Shown here: positions 35,725 through 44,217 of the stretch, piece by piece | Position numbering within the stretch: position 1 is the stretch's first letter | How the letters are laid out: every line of letters begins with the position of its first letter | Source of the DNA: Accumulibacter sp. | GTDB lineage: Bacteria; Pseudomonadota; Gammaproteobacteria; Burkholderiales; Rhodocyclaceae | Length of the DNA stretch: 64,000 nucleotides | Direction of reading: 5' to 3' | NCBI GenBank assembly: GCA_024235715.1 | Contig: JACKLW010000008.1 | Span: 124,001-188,000 of the forward strand | Notes under the pieces: model-generated | What the model was told of the DNA's origin: nothing | What the model saw: the letters and a program-made list of their open reading frames with translations, nothing else | Databases searched by the model: none | Made by a program: the position numbers and the translations under genes

Positions 35725-38717
35725 ATGCCGGTCAGCTTTCTGTCCAACGAACAGCGCGAGAACTATGGTCACTATACAGGGGCGCCGTCACCCCACGACC
35801 TCGCCCGCTACTTCCACCTCGACGATGCCGACCACGCGCTGATCGCTCAGAAGCGCGGCAAGCACAACCGGCTCGGTTTCGCCGTGCAGCTCGGCACGGT
35901 GCGTTATCTCGGCACGTTCCTTGAAGACCCTCTGGCTGTGCCGGTGCCGGTGCTGTAGTCGCTGGCCAGGCAATTGCGCATCGAGGTGGGCAGCCGTGTG
36001 TTGGCCTACCGTGCGGGCGAGCAGCGTTGGCTGCATAGGACGGAAATCCGCCGCTCCTATGGCTATGTCGAGATCACCGAGCGCCAGGTCGGCTTTCGCC
36101 TGACCCGCTGGCTATACGCGCTGTGCTGGACCGGCACCGATCGCCCAAGTGTCCTGTTCGAGCGAGCCGTCACCTGGATGGTGACGCACAAGGTGCTGCT
36201 GCCCGGCTGCAGCACCCTCGAACGCTATATCGCCCGCCTGCGCAGTCGGGTCGAGGAGCGGCTGTGGCGTTCTCTCAGCCGCGGTATCAGCGGCGAACAG
36301 CAGGAAAAGCTGGAAAACCTGCTGGTCGTCCCAGCCGGCAGCCGAACTTCGCCACTGGATCGCGTGCGCACCGGACCGGTGATGGTCAACAGCCGATCAC
36401 TGGTCTTGGCCCTGGTGCGGCTGAGCTCGGTGCGCGAACTGGGCATCAGGCTGCCAGCCGCGGCCCGCATCCCGGCCACCCGTGTGGCGGCCTTGGCGCG
36501 GTATGCGGGCACTGCCAAGGTCGGTGCCATCCTGCGCTTGCCGCATCCGCGCCGCTTGGCGACGCTGGTCGCCTTCGCGCATTGCCTGGAAGCTAGCGCG
36601 CAGGACGACGTACTGGAAGTGCTGGAGACGATCCTGCGCGAATTGTTCGGCGACGCCATCAAGGCCGACAGGAAAGCGCGCCTGCGCTCGCTGAGGGATC
36701 TGGATCAAGCGGCCGCGACCCTGGCCGGCGCCTGCCAGATGCTGCTGGATACCGGTTTGCCCGATGGCGAGCTGCGCACCAGATTGTTCGAGAAGATTCC
36801 ACGTACCACGCTCACGCAGGCGCTGGAAGGCGTCCAATCCCTGATCCGACCCGCCGACAACGTGTACTACCGGGAGTTGGATGCCAAGTATCGAACGGTG
36901 CGTTGCTTTCTGCCGGCTCTGGTCGAGAACATTCGCTTCGGCGCGAACGCCGCCGGCGAGCCGGTCGTCGCTGCCTTCGATTGGTTGCGGGTCCACATGG
37001 GGCGGAAGAAGCCAGGCAACGATGCACCGCGCGAAGTAGTCGGCAACTCCTGGCGGCGGCATGTTCTGCGAGACGATGACACCGTCCATTTCCACGCCTA
37101 CATCTTTTGCGTGCTGGATGAATTGCACACGGCCCTGCGCCGACGTGACGTGTTTGGGCGCCAAGCTGGCGTTATGCCGATCCGCGCACCGGCCTACTCG
37201 ATGGCGCCGAGTGGGAAGCCACCCGGCCGATCATCTGCCGGACCTTGGGACTATCGGCCGATCCCGAGCCGACGCTGACCGCCTTGGCTACCGAGCTGGA
37301 TCGCACCTATCGTGCTGTGGTCGACCGGTTGCCCGACAACCCGGCGGTGCGATTCGAAACGACTGGCGACAAACACGACCTGGTGCTCAGTCCCTTCGAC
37401 AAGCTGGATGAGCCAGCCTCGTTGGTCGCGTTACGCGAGAAGGTCGCCGGGTTGCTGCCGCGCGTCGACCTGCCCGAACTGATTCTGGAAATTGCCGCAC
37501 GGACAGGATTCACCGATGCTTTCACCCACATCTCGGAGCGTACGGCCCGCGCCGCCGATCTCCCCATCAGCCTGTGCGCGGTACTGATGGCCGAAGCCTG
37601 CAATACCGGACCGGAGCCGTTGATTCGCGGCGACGTCGCGGCACTCAAGCGCGAGCGCTTATCCTGGGTAGACCAGAATTATGTCCGCGACGACACGCTG
37701 ACAGCGGCCAACGCGATGCTGGTCAATGCGCAATCGCGTCTGGTTCTGGCAACCCTTTGGGGTGGCGGCGAGGTCGCATCGGCCGACGGCATCCGTTTCG
37801 TGGTGCCGGTGCGCACGGTGCATGCCGGCCCCAATCCCAAATATTTCGGGGTCGGTCGCGGCGTCACCTGGTACAACCTGATCTCCGACCAGTTCTCTGG
37901 CTTGAACGACATCACCGTGCCAGGCACCTTGCGCGACAGCCTGATCCTCCTGGCCGTGGTGCTCGAACAACAGACCGACCTTCAGCCGACGCAGATCATG
38001 GCCGACACCGGCGCTTACAGCGACGTGGTGTTCGGTCTTTTCCGGCTGCTCGGCTATCGCTTCAGCCCGCGATTGGCGGATGTCGGCGGCACACGCTTCT
38101 GGCGAATCGACCCACAGGCTGACTACGGCCTGCTCAACACCGTTTCGGCCCACCATCTTAGCTTGCAGAAGATCGTACCGTATTGGGACGACATGTTGCG
38201 CCTGGCCGGTTCGCTCAAACTCGGTCGCGTGCCGGCCGCCGGAATCATGCGCACACTCCAGGTTGGCGACCGGCCAACGCGGCTGGCGTTGGCTATCGCT
38301 GAATTCGGCCGGATCGACAAGACCATCCACACGCTGACCTACATCGATGACGAAGCCAAGCGGCGCGCTACGTTGACGCAGCTCAACCGAGGAGAGGGCC
38401 GACACAGCGTTGCTCGAGCCGTGTTCCATGGCAAGCGCGGCGAGCTGCGCCAACGTTACCGCGCAGGACAGGAAGACCAGTTGGGCGCGCTCGGCCTGGT
38501 GCTGAACATGATCGTGTTGTGGAACACCATCTACATCGCGGCAGCCTTGAAGCAACTGCGCTCGGAGGGCTACCCGGTGAATGATGAAGACGTGGTGCGC
38601 CTGTCTCCGCTGCTGTACGAACACATCAACATGCTGGGGCGCTATTCGTTCTCGGTTCCGGAAGCTGTGACCAAAGGCGAATTGCGACCCTTGCGCAATC
38701 CCGCAGACGACGAATAG
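35725..38717 (+). pseudogene. Tn3-family transposase, broken by a stop codon and a frameshift (lineage 2)
   Basis: The DUF4158 N-terminus ([20 protein letters not shown]) is followed by an in-frame TAG at 35956-35958. The frame then reopens (SLARQLRIEVGSRVL) and runs to about 37156, where one extra G in TTTGGGCG shifts the frame. The sequence resumes as APSWRYADPRTGLLDGAEWE in the next frame. The remaining part has the C-terminal DDE domain (VGRGVTWYNLISDQ, MADTGAYSDVVFGLFRLLGY, FHGKRGELRQRYRAGQEDQL). Apart from these two lesions the gene seems full length, about 990 codons, so inactivation looks recent. Confidence 0.85.
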
Positions 38718-38855
38718 GCCGCGCGTTCGCCCGGATCCGGGACTACAGACACCTTGGGGACGAAGTGGCGGAAGCGTGCGGCGGCTGTAGCCATGACTGG
38801 TCTGATGATGACAAACACCTAACCCGGCTTTCCGTTCCACTGCACCTCCGACCCC

Positions 38856-39193
38856 AGGTTCAGCCATGCCTGCAACTCCAGCAGGTGCTCGCGCCGGGTT
38901 TCCGGCCGCTGCGCGTACTGCGGCCAGGCGTCCGGCTCAATGCGCAACTGGCGGCCGACGATGTTCAGCAGGGACGCGGGCGGCTCCGCATCCGTCGGCA
39001 GGGCGAAACCGGGATAGCGCAGATAGCACAACGGTACCGCGAAACCGAGCCGGTTGTGATTGCCGCGCCGTTGGCGGATCACCGACAGCTCGGGTTCGGA
39101 GAAGGTGTAATGCCGGATGAGGTCGTCGTCAGTAGTTGGGAAGGCAAGCAGGCCGGTGCGGTCGGCGGGCGTCAGCAAACTGCGGCGCGGCAT
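38856..39193 (-). pseudogene. N-terminal fragment of a Tn21-subgroup transposase (lineage 3)
   Basis: The frame begins MPRRSLLTPADRTGLLAFPT and includes DDLIRHYTFSEPELSVIRQR and QRPETRREHLLELQAWL, closely following the start of Tn21 TnpA. Coding similarity stops at residue about 113, exactly where the right 38-bp repeat of the lineage-2 transposon begins, so that element or a later rearrangement cut it. The missing part is not found elsewhere in the window. Confidence 0.8.
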
Positions 39194-39195
39194 GG

Positions 39196-39672
39196 TCAGT
39201 CATCCGTTCTCAGGTAATGGTAGATGGTTTCGCGGCTGATGCCGAACTCGCGGGCGAGCTTGGCTTTCTGCTCACCGGCGGCGGCCCGCCGGCGCAGCTC
39301 GGCCATCCGCTTCGGCGATAGCGCCTTCTTGCGGCCCCGGTAGGCCCCGCGCTGCTTGGCGAGCGAGATACCCTCGCGCTGCCGCTCGCGGATCAGGGCG
39401 CGCTCGAACTCGGCGAACGCGCCCATCACCGACAGCATCAGGTTCGCCATCGGCGAGTCCTCGCCGGTGAAGGTAAGGCTTTCCTTGACGAATTCGATGC
39501 GCACGCCACGCTGGGTGAGGCCCTGCACCAAGCGGCGCAGGTCGTCGAGGTTGCGCGCCAGGCGGTCCATGCTGTGCACCACCACCGTGTCGCCCTCGCG
39601 CCGGGTGCTCTGACGCCAGGTTAGCGTATAGCTCAAGATGACACCTTGCTTGAATGACTCACTGTAAATCAC
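39196..39672 (-). pseudogene. Resolvase fragment lacking its catalytic N-terminus (lineage 3)
   Basis: From about 39600 leftward the frame encodes a serine recombinase (GDTVVVHSMDRLARNLDDLR, VMGAFAEFERALIRERQREG, and a C-terminal helix-turn-helix AKLAREFGISRETIYHYLRT). The first 60 residues, including the nucleophilic Ser region, are replaced by unrelated sequence (MIYSESFKQGV...). The stop is 3 bases before the Tn21-type TnpA start, so this was the tnpR-tnpA pair of one transposon. Confidence 0.75.
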
Positions 39673-39674
39673 TA

Positions 39675-39691
39675 TGATTGTATTTCAATCA
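39675..39691 (+). promoter_or_regulatory. Operator-like palindrome upstream of the RHH antitoxin gene
   Basis: TGATTG-TATTT-CAATCA is a perfect 6-bp inverted repeat about 40 bases before the antitoxin ATG and overlapping a TATGAT -10-like sequence. Autoregulation by the ribbon-helix-helix antitoxin is the natural inference. Confidence 0.4.
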
Positions 39692-39732
39692 CAAATACGC
39701 AGAGCTGTCCCGCAAACGAAGGAGATTTCGCA

Positions 39733-40002
39733 ATGGCACAGACCGAAACCAAAGTGCTGACCGCACACATTCCCATCCCCCTGGCCGAGAAGGTCGATCA
39801 GATGGCCGCTCGGCTTGAAAGGTCGCGCGGCTGGATCATGAAACAAGCGCTGTCGGCCTGGATCGACCAGGAGGAAGAGCGCAGTCGCCTGACCCGCGAG
39901 GCACTGGCCGATGTGGACGCCGGTCGGGTCATCGACCACCAAGCCGTACAGGCATGGGCCGATAGCCTCAGCTCCGACACGCCGTTGCCGGTGCCGCGTT
40001 GA
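39733..40002 (+). CDS. Ribbon-helix-helix (CopG/ParD-like) antitoxin
   Basis: The 89-residue protein has the RHH pattern TKVLTAHIPIPLAEKVDQMA then RSRGWIMKQALSAWI, followed by an acidic toxin-binding tail (DVDAGRVIDHQAVQAWADSL). A strong AAGGAG precedes the ATG. Its stop overlaps the toxin ATG by one base (TGATG). Located between the 38-bp terminal repeat and tnpR of the Tn21-like relic, as is usual for transposon-borne modules. Confidence 0.88.
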   Translation: MAQTETKVLTAHIPIPLAEKVDQMAARLERSRGWIMKQALSAWIDQEEERSRLTREALADVDAGRVIDHQAVQAWADSLSSDTPLPVPR

Positions 40003-40277
40003 TGGAACTGAAATGGACCAGCAAGGCGCTCTCCGACCTGGCTCGTCTATACGAATTTCTGGCCCCGGTAAACAAACCGGCAGCTGCGCGCACCGTACAG
40101 GCGCTAGCGGCCGCGCCGTCTGCCTTGCTGGCCAACCCACGCATCGGCGAACGGATTGATGAGTTCGAGCCGCGCGAGGTGCGCCGGATTCTCGTGGGGC
40201 ATTACGAGATGCGCTATGAACTTACGGAAACCACCATCTACGTGCTGCGGCTGTGGCACACCCGAGAGGATCGCTGA
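40002..40277 (+). CDS. ParE/RelE-superfamily toxin
   Basis: The 91-residue toxin starts MELKWTSKALSDLARLYEFL and ends with REVRRILVGHYEMRYELTET and YVLRLWHTREDR, the ParE-like fold with the typical C-terminal strand and HTRE(D/E)R. ParE toxins poison DNA gyrase while RelE toxins cut mRNA; sequence alone does not decide, though ParD/ParE-type organisation favours ParE. Apparently intact. Confidence 0.85.
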   Translation: MELKWTSKALSDLARLYEFLAPVNKPAAARTVQALAAAPSALLANPRIGERIDEFEPREVRRILVGHYEMRYELTETTIYVLRLWHTREDR

Positions 40278-40340
40278 TGGGCCCTGCCGCCAACCTGTCT
40301 CGCAACGTCGGCAGGGGACGAGCTTGGGCGAGCAATTCCT

Positions 40341-41519
40341 TAGTGTCTCTCTAATGCCTTTACATAAGCATCGTTTAATCTATACTTCAGGCAATCACTG
40401 CTTGGAGGACGAAGCGATGCCGAAAACACCGATTGTGCTTGACGCGGAGGAGGCCCGGGAACTGAGAAGGCGGACGCGAGCCAGTACAGTGGCGGTTCGA
40501 GACCGGTTGCGCGCGCAGATCATCCTACTGGCCGCCGAAGGCCAGAAACAGGAAGCCATCGGCGCTGCGGTGGGGGTAACGCGTGTGACCGTGAATCACT
40601 GGTGCCGGCGTTTTGCGCAACAAGGTTTTGCTGGCTTGAGGGATGCACCTGGTCGGGGGCGGAAGCCGAGCGTCCCCACGGCGGCAGTCCGTAAAGTGTT
40701 GGAGACGGTTGCTCGCCCGCCGGAAACGGTGGGGCGCTGGAGTTGCCGCAGCATGGCGAAGGCGGCCGGCATCTCGCCGGCGAGCGTGCAGCGCCTCTGG
40801 GCAGCGAATGATATCAAGCCGCACCTGACGCGCACCTTCAAGCTGTCGAACGACCCACATTTCGAGGAGAAATTCTGGGACGTCATCGGTTTGTATCTCG
40901 ATCCACCGGAGAAGGCCTTGGTTCTGTGCTGTGATGAGAAGTCGCAATGTCAGGCGCTGGAGCGCACCCAACCGGGGCTGCCCTTGGGCATTGGCCACAT
41001 CAAGACCGAAACCCATGACGACATCCGTAGCGGCACCCTCACGCTGTTTGCAGCACTGAACTATCTGGAAGGCAAACTGATCACGACCATTGCTGAGCAG
41101 CACCGGCATCAGGAATGGCTGGCCTTCCTCAAGAAGATCGACCGCGAAACCTCCAAGGATCTGGCCATTCATTTGATTGTCGACAACTATGCGACCCATA
41201 AGCATGCTGAGGTAAAGGCCTGGTTGCAGGCGCATCCGCGCTTTCACATGCACTTCACACCGACTTCTTCGTCCTGGCTCAATCTGGTGGAACGTTTCTT
41301 CCGTGACGTTTCCGACCGCATCGCCGCGGGTAGCTTTGCGTCCGTCAAGGAGTTGGCGAACACCATCATCACCTTCTTGGCTGAGCGCAACGACAATCCA
41401 AAGCGATACGTCTGGCGTGCCAAGGGCGAGGAAATCCTGCGCAAGATCCAGCGCGCTCGCGACGTGATGAGTGCGCCGGAAACGTCCGAATCAGGTGCGT
41501 AGCTATTTTTGTGACACTA
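40341..41519 (+). mobile_element. IS630-family insertion sequence flanked by TA
   Basis: TA dinucleotides (40341-40342 and 41518-41519) bracket ends sharing the inverted GTGTC motif (GTGTCTC left; GTGTCAC on the other strand at the right), as expected for IS630/mariner-type insertion at TA. The single transposase frame is intact. The right end is one base from the inner edge of a Tn21-type 38-bp repeat. Confidence 0.75.
40417..41502 (+). CDS. tnpA: IS630-family transposase
   Basis: The 361-residue protein has an N-terminal helix-turn-helix (QKQEAIGAAVGVTRVTVNHW) and the DDE domain: VLCCDEKSQCQALERTQ (first Asp), LIVDNYATHKH (second Asp) and SWLNLVERFFRDVSDR (Glu). GGAGG lies upstream of ATG 40417, and the in-frame extension upstream overlaps the toxin gene, so the ATG is preferred. 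It looks functional. Confidence 0.92.
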   Translation: MPKTPIVLDAEEARELRRRTRASTVAVRDRLRAQIILLAAEGQKQEAIGAAVGVTRVTVNHWCRRFAQQGFAGLRDAPGRGRKPSVPTAAVRKVLETVARPPETVGRWSCRSMAKAAGISPASVQRLWAANDIKPHLTRTFKLSNDPHFEEKFWDVIGLYLDPPEKALVLCCDEKSQCQALERTQPGLPLGIGHIKTETHDDIRSGTLTLFAALNYLEGKLITTIAEQHRHQEWLAFLKKIDRETSKDLAIHLIVDNYATHKHAEVKAWLQAHPRFHMHFTPTSSSWLNLVERFFRDVSDRIAAGSFASVKELANTIITFLAERNDNPKRYVWRAKGEEILRKIQRARDVMSAPETSESGA

Positions 41520-41520
41520 C

Positions 41521-41558
41521 ATTAGCGTACGATTTCTTCCGTTTCGTGAGCTGACCCC
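41521..41558 (-). repeat. 38-bp terminal inverted repeat of a Tn21-subgroup transposon
   Basis: On the minus strand the sequence starts GGGGTCAGCTCACGAAACGG and ends CGTACGCTAAT. It has the GGGGTC...CTCA...AAACGGAA...CGCTAA layout of the Tn21 terminal repeat. It faces the tnpR/tnpA fragments at 38856-39672 and so marks their transposon's outer boundary. The matching opposite end was not found. Confidence 0.75.
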
Positions 41559-41597
41559 CTTTACAACCAAGCGGCAACCTGAACCGGAGCAACTTGC

Positions 41598-43250
41598 ATG
41601 GTGAGAAAGCGAGACGACGAATGGACCAACGTGGAGTCCCTGATCGCGCTGCTGTCCCATGGCTATACGGACGAGGTAAGAGCCTTCACCAAGGGCATCC
41701 AGGCGAATCCCTCGGCCGTTACCGGCTTCGAGCGGCTGTTCAAATTATTGAACGCCGAAGGAAAGATCGACTGGGCGGGCACCGAATCTCAGCAAGCGGC
41801 GATGGCCAGAGCCGAGGAGAGCGCCCAGGAACTGGACGATTTCCTCGAAGGCATGACCCATCCGTTCGAAACCTATGTCCTGGTACTCAATCACGGCCAC
41901 GAGATCATCGTCGAGACCGGCTGGCATGACGACGTCGCCGGTCCGGTCGTGTGGGATCGCTGGGCGAGCGACGTAGACGATCCCGTCATGGCATACGCCG
42001 ACATCGGCTTTCTGTTCGACAACCCGGACTACCGCTGCGAACCGAAGACTGCCGAAAAGCCAGCACCGCCGCTGTATCGCTATCACCCGGAACGCTTCAA
42101 GGCATACCGTGACTATGCCGAGCCGGTCGGCAAGCTTTACCGGCAGCGGGTCGATCCGGCAACGGGCATGTTGACCATCGACCAGCTCAACGCAATTGCT
42201 CGTCATATGAGCACGGCATTGAACCAGCGCTCACTCCGGTTTCCTCGCAAGCGCAAGGAATCCCATCCGCAACCATCACTTGTCATTGAGGCCGAGCAAA
42301 CGCTTGCTACTGCCTACGGGCGCTTCATCCAAGCCGGCCGACAGATCATCGACTTCCCGCCGGCGTTGACCGAAATGCTGGCCGAGACGGACATCGACGA
42401 CATTCCGATGAACAGCATCAATCTGCCCTACGCGTCGCAATACCTGTACTTCGGCCCGCAGCCCAGCCTGGAGATCGAGCCGGACTGGCTGGTCGACGGC
42501 GCCTATGTCGAGCAGCGCGGCGCAAGCGGCGACGTGCGCTTCACGGTCACCGCCGTCCCGCACGAGCAAGCCTTGTCGGCGCAGTGGTATCTGTTTCCGG
42601 AGGTTGAGTACACCCAGGACTTCGTCGGCGAGTTTCGCTCAATGGATTTGGCCACCGCCATCGACACTGTGCTGTCGAGCAGGCTCGCCGAGCTGATGAA
42701 ACGGCGCGCGGGCACCGGTGGCGACATCACGGCGACGTTGGAGGAGGCGGCCACCGAGAGCGGCATGGCACTGCCCGCGGGCGTCAGTGTCGTCGACGTC
42801 AGCCCGACGCTGGCGGCCGTGCGCGACAACATCACCCGCCGCCGGCACCCCGTCTACAAAGCGGCCCTGCAATTGGTGGTCAATGCGCTGTGCTACGTCG
42901 CGGCCTATCCCGAAGACATTGATACGGTCTGGCCGGAAGGAACACCCGACTCGCTCAAACAGAAGGCGCTGCACGGCAAGGGCAAGGAGCAGATGCGGGC
43001 AAGGTCGAAGCTGACCGCGCTTGGCTATGTACCGGTGCATATTTGCGGCAAGCGCGTCGCCGAACAGCGTACGCACCGGGGCATCCCAGCGCATGGTCAC
43101 GTCGCTACGCACTGGCGGCGTGGTCACTGGCGCAACCAGGTGCACGGCCCGGCGCGCTCGCTGCGCAAGCTGATCTGGGTCATGCCGGTCGTCGTCGGGT
43201 CCAAGCACGCCGACGAACCTGAGGCCGGGCATGTCTACTTGGTGTCGTGA
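41598..43250 (+). CDS. Hypothetical protein (550 aa) with AcrVA2-like C-terminal layout
   Basis: I cannot assign a function with certainty. Soluble, no signal peptide. The C-terminal half has a series of elements recalling the AcrVA2 anti-CRISPR family: INLPYASQYLYFGPQPSLEI, then ALQLVVNALCYVAAYPEDI, a lysine/arginine-rich linker, and HWRRGHWRNQVHGPARSLRK followed by LIWVMPVVVG. AcrVA2 and its many homologues on mobile DNA end in a similar H.RR.HW...G...RW..P..V block. The N-terminal 250 residues are longer than in AcrVA2 and unrecognised. It starts 39 bases outside the Tn21-type repeat and precedes another orphan gene. Confidence 0.55.
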   Translation: MVRKRDDEWTNVESLIALLSHGYTDEVRAFTKGIQANPSAVTGFERLFKLLNAEGKIDWAGTESQQAAMARAEESAQELDDFLEGMTHPFETYVLVLNHGHEIIVETGWHDDVAGPVVWDRWASDVDDPVMAYADIGFLFDNPDYRCEPKTAEKPAPPLYRYHPERFKAYRDYAEPVGKLYRQRVDPATGMLTIDQLNAIARHMSTALNQRSLRFPRKRKESHPQPSLVIEAEQTLATAYGRFIQAGRQIIDFPPALTEMLAETDIDDIPMNSINLPYASQYLYFGPQPSLEIEPDWLVDGAYVEQRGASGDVRFTVTAVPHEQALSAQWYLFPEVEYTQDFVGEFRSMDLATAIDTVLSSRLAELMKRRAGTGGDITATLEEAATESGMALPAGVSVVDVSPTLAAVRDNITRRRHPVYKAALQLVVNALCYVAAYPEDIDTVWPEGTPDSLKQKALHGKGKEQMRARSKLTALGYVPVHICGKRVAEQRTHRGIPAHGHVATHWRRGHWRNQVHGPARSLRKLIWVMPVVVGSKHADEPEAGHVYLVS

Positions 43251-43355
43251 GGACGCCTGTCGTGACTTTGCAAAAACGCGGGTTTGCCAACCACGCTCTC
43301 TTCCCAAGATCGACCATCTGACAACTACCGCGAGACGCTTGATGGGGTTCCTCGC

Positions 43356-43982
43356 ATGAGCAACGTCTACCGTCTACTCACCAAGCTGACGCTCAACCGC
43401 TGGTTCGCGCAGGACTTCCTCGACGCCCCTGAGCCGTGCTGCGCGCTCAGCGTTATCGAGGAGCGCAAACAGGTGTTGCCGCTTGTGGCCTTTCGTCCCG
43501 GCGTCGTGCTTCCTTATGGCGTCACCGAACAGGGTTTCGATTTCGGCCATTCGGTGCTGGGCGGCGATAGCTACGAAATCGTGCACTTCGCGTTCAAGTT
43601 CCGCGGTTTCTGCACCTACAACGTGCTGGTCAACCCGAGCGATCCGGTGGTGCGGGAGGTGATTCGGCACCTGGTCGAGCATCGCTGCTATGTCGTGCTT
43701 GCCGTCGATCCTGACCAGCACGTCGCCGCGTTCAAGGCCGGAGTCGGCGAGGTGACGCTGTCCGGCCTTATCGATCACTACCCGCGTATCGCACGCTCAA
43801 TCACCAGCAGGGCGACATACGGCCGGGTGCTCGCGCAATTTCGCCGGCGGACGCCGCCGTCCGGACAGATGCTCAATTGGGCCTGCCGCAGCGCGCTGTC
43901 TTACCTTGACCTGACGACGGACCGGATGGAATTGTCCTCAGCGCCGATGCCCGAATCAAGCGACGGCCTGTCCGTGCAGTAG
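43356..43982 (+). CDS. Hypothetical protein (208 aa), partner of the AcrVA2-like gene
   Basis: The family is not recognised. ATG 43356 (MSNVYRLLTKLTLNRWFAQD) follows a GGGG sequence, 105 bases after the upstream stop on the same strand. The protein is cytoplasmic with a mixed alpha/beta pattern (EEVRHLVEHRCYVVLAVDPD is typical of its style around residue 115-135; the actual text there is REVIRHLVEHRCYVVLAVDP). GC and codon use match the upstream gene, suggesting they travelled together. Confidence 0.55.
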   Translation: MSNVYRLLTKLTLNRWFAQDFLDAPEPCCALSVIEERKQVLPLVAFRPGVVLPYGVTEQGFDFGHSVLGGDSYEIVHFAFKFRGFCTYNVLVNPSDPVVREVIRHLVEHRCYVVLAVDPDQHVAAFKAGVGEVTLSGLIDHYPRIARSITSRATYGRVLAQFRRRTPPSGQMLNWACRSALSYLDLTTDRMELSSAPMPESSDGLSVQ

Positions 43983-43989
43983 TAAATTC

Positions 43990-44217
43990 TTATGTGTCTT
44001 CAAATCGCAGATTCGCTCCCACTGAGCCAAATTCGGCAAGCCTTATCAGCTCTTTGGTTGCAGTATCCCCGCTTATATGAAACTCATCCACCGGCTGCAG
44101 ATCATCCAATGTGACTTTTGACAGGTCCTTGCCCAAATTATTGAGCCCGTCAATTATCTTGGAATATAAATTGGTCGGAGAGTAATAGATGTGGATGTGC
44201 TTGACATCTTTGGTCAT
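43990..44217 (-). pseudogene. N-terminal remnant of a SAM-dependent methyltransferase
   Basis: The 75-residue frame (MTKDVKHIHIYYSPTNLYSK...) contains LQPVDEFHISGDTATKELIR, the segment that in UbiE/sarcosine-type methyltransferases lies just before the SAM-binding motif 'VLDVGCGxGG'. That motif and the rest are missing, and the frame runs out within 10 residues in unrelated sequence. It is AT-rich compared with its left-hand neighbours, so the junction near 44020 marks a change of origin. Confidence 0.5.

Larger units (their letters stand above)
33978..38855. mobile_element. Tn3-family transposon carrying vapBC (lineage 2)
   Basis: The ends are 38-bp inverted repeats that start with GGGG (left 33978-34015, right 38818-38855), with four mismatches. 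They continue inward as roughly 190-bp imperfect subterminal repeats (33978-34165 and 38664-38855). Inside lie vapC, vapB, a three-part res-like region, a serine resolvase and a transposase. Flanking pentamers are AGCTT and AGGTT, a 4/5 match, but the two flanks belong to different genes. The transposase is broken, so the element is probably immobile unless helped in trans. Confidence 0.8.

Noticed and set aside
37659-38867. 402-codon leftward frame across the Tn3 transposase 3' end
   Set aside because: Antisense to the DDE domain; the translation is Gln/His/Arg-rich without motifs.
31892-39193. The Tn3 transposase fragments at 31892-32488 and 38856-39193 as two halves of one interrupted gene
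   Set aside because: Both lie on the minus strand in the right order, but the middle fragment follows a different Tn3 lineage from the Tn21-type N-terminus, so joining them would be artificial.
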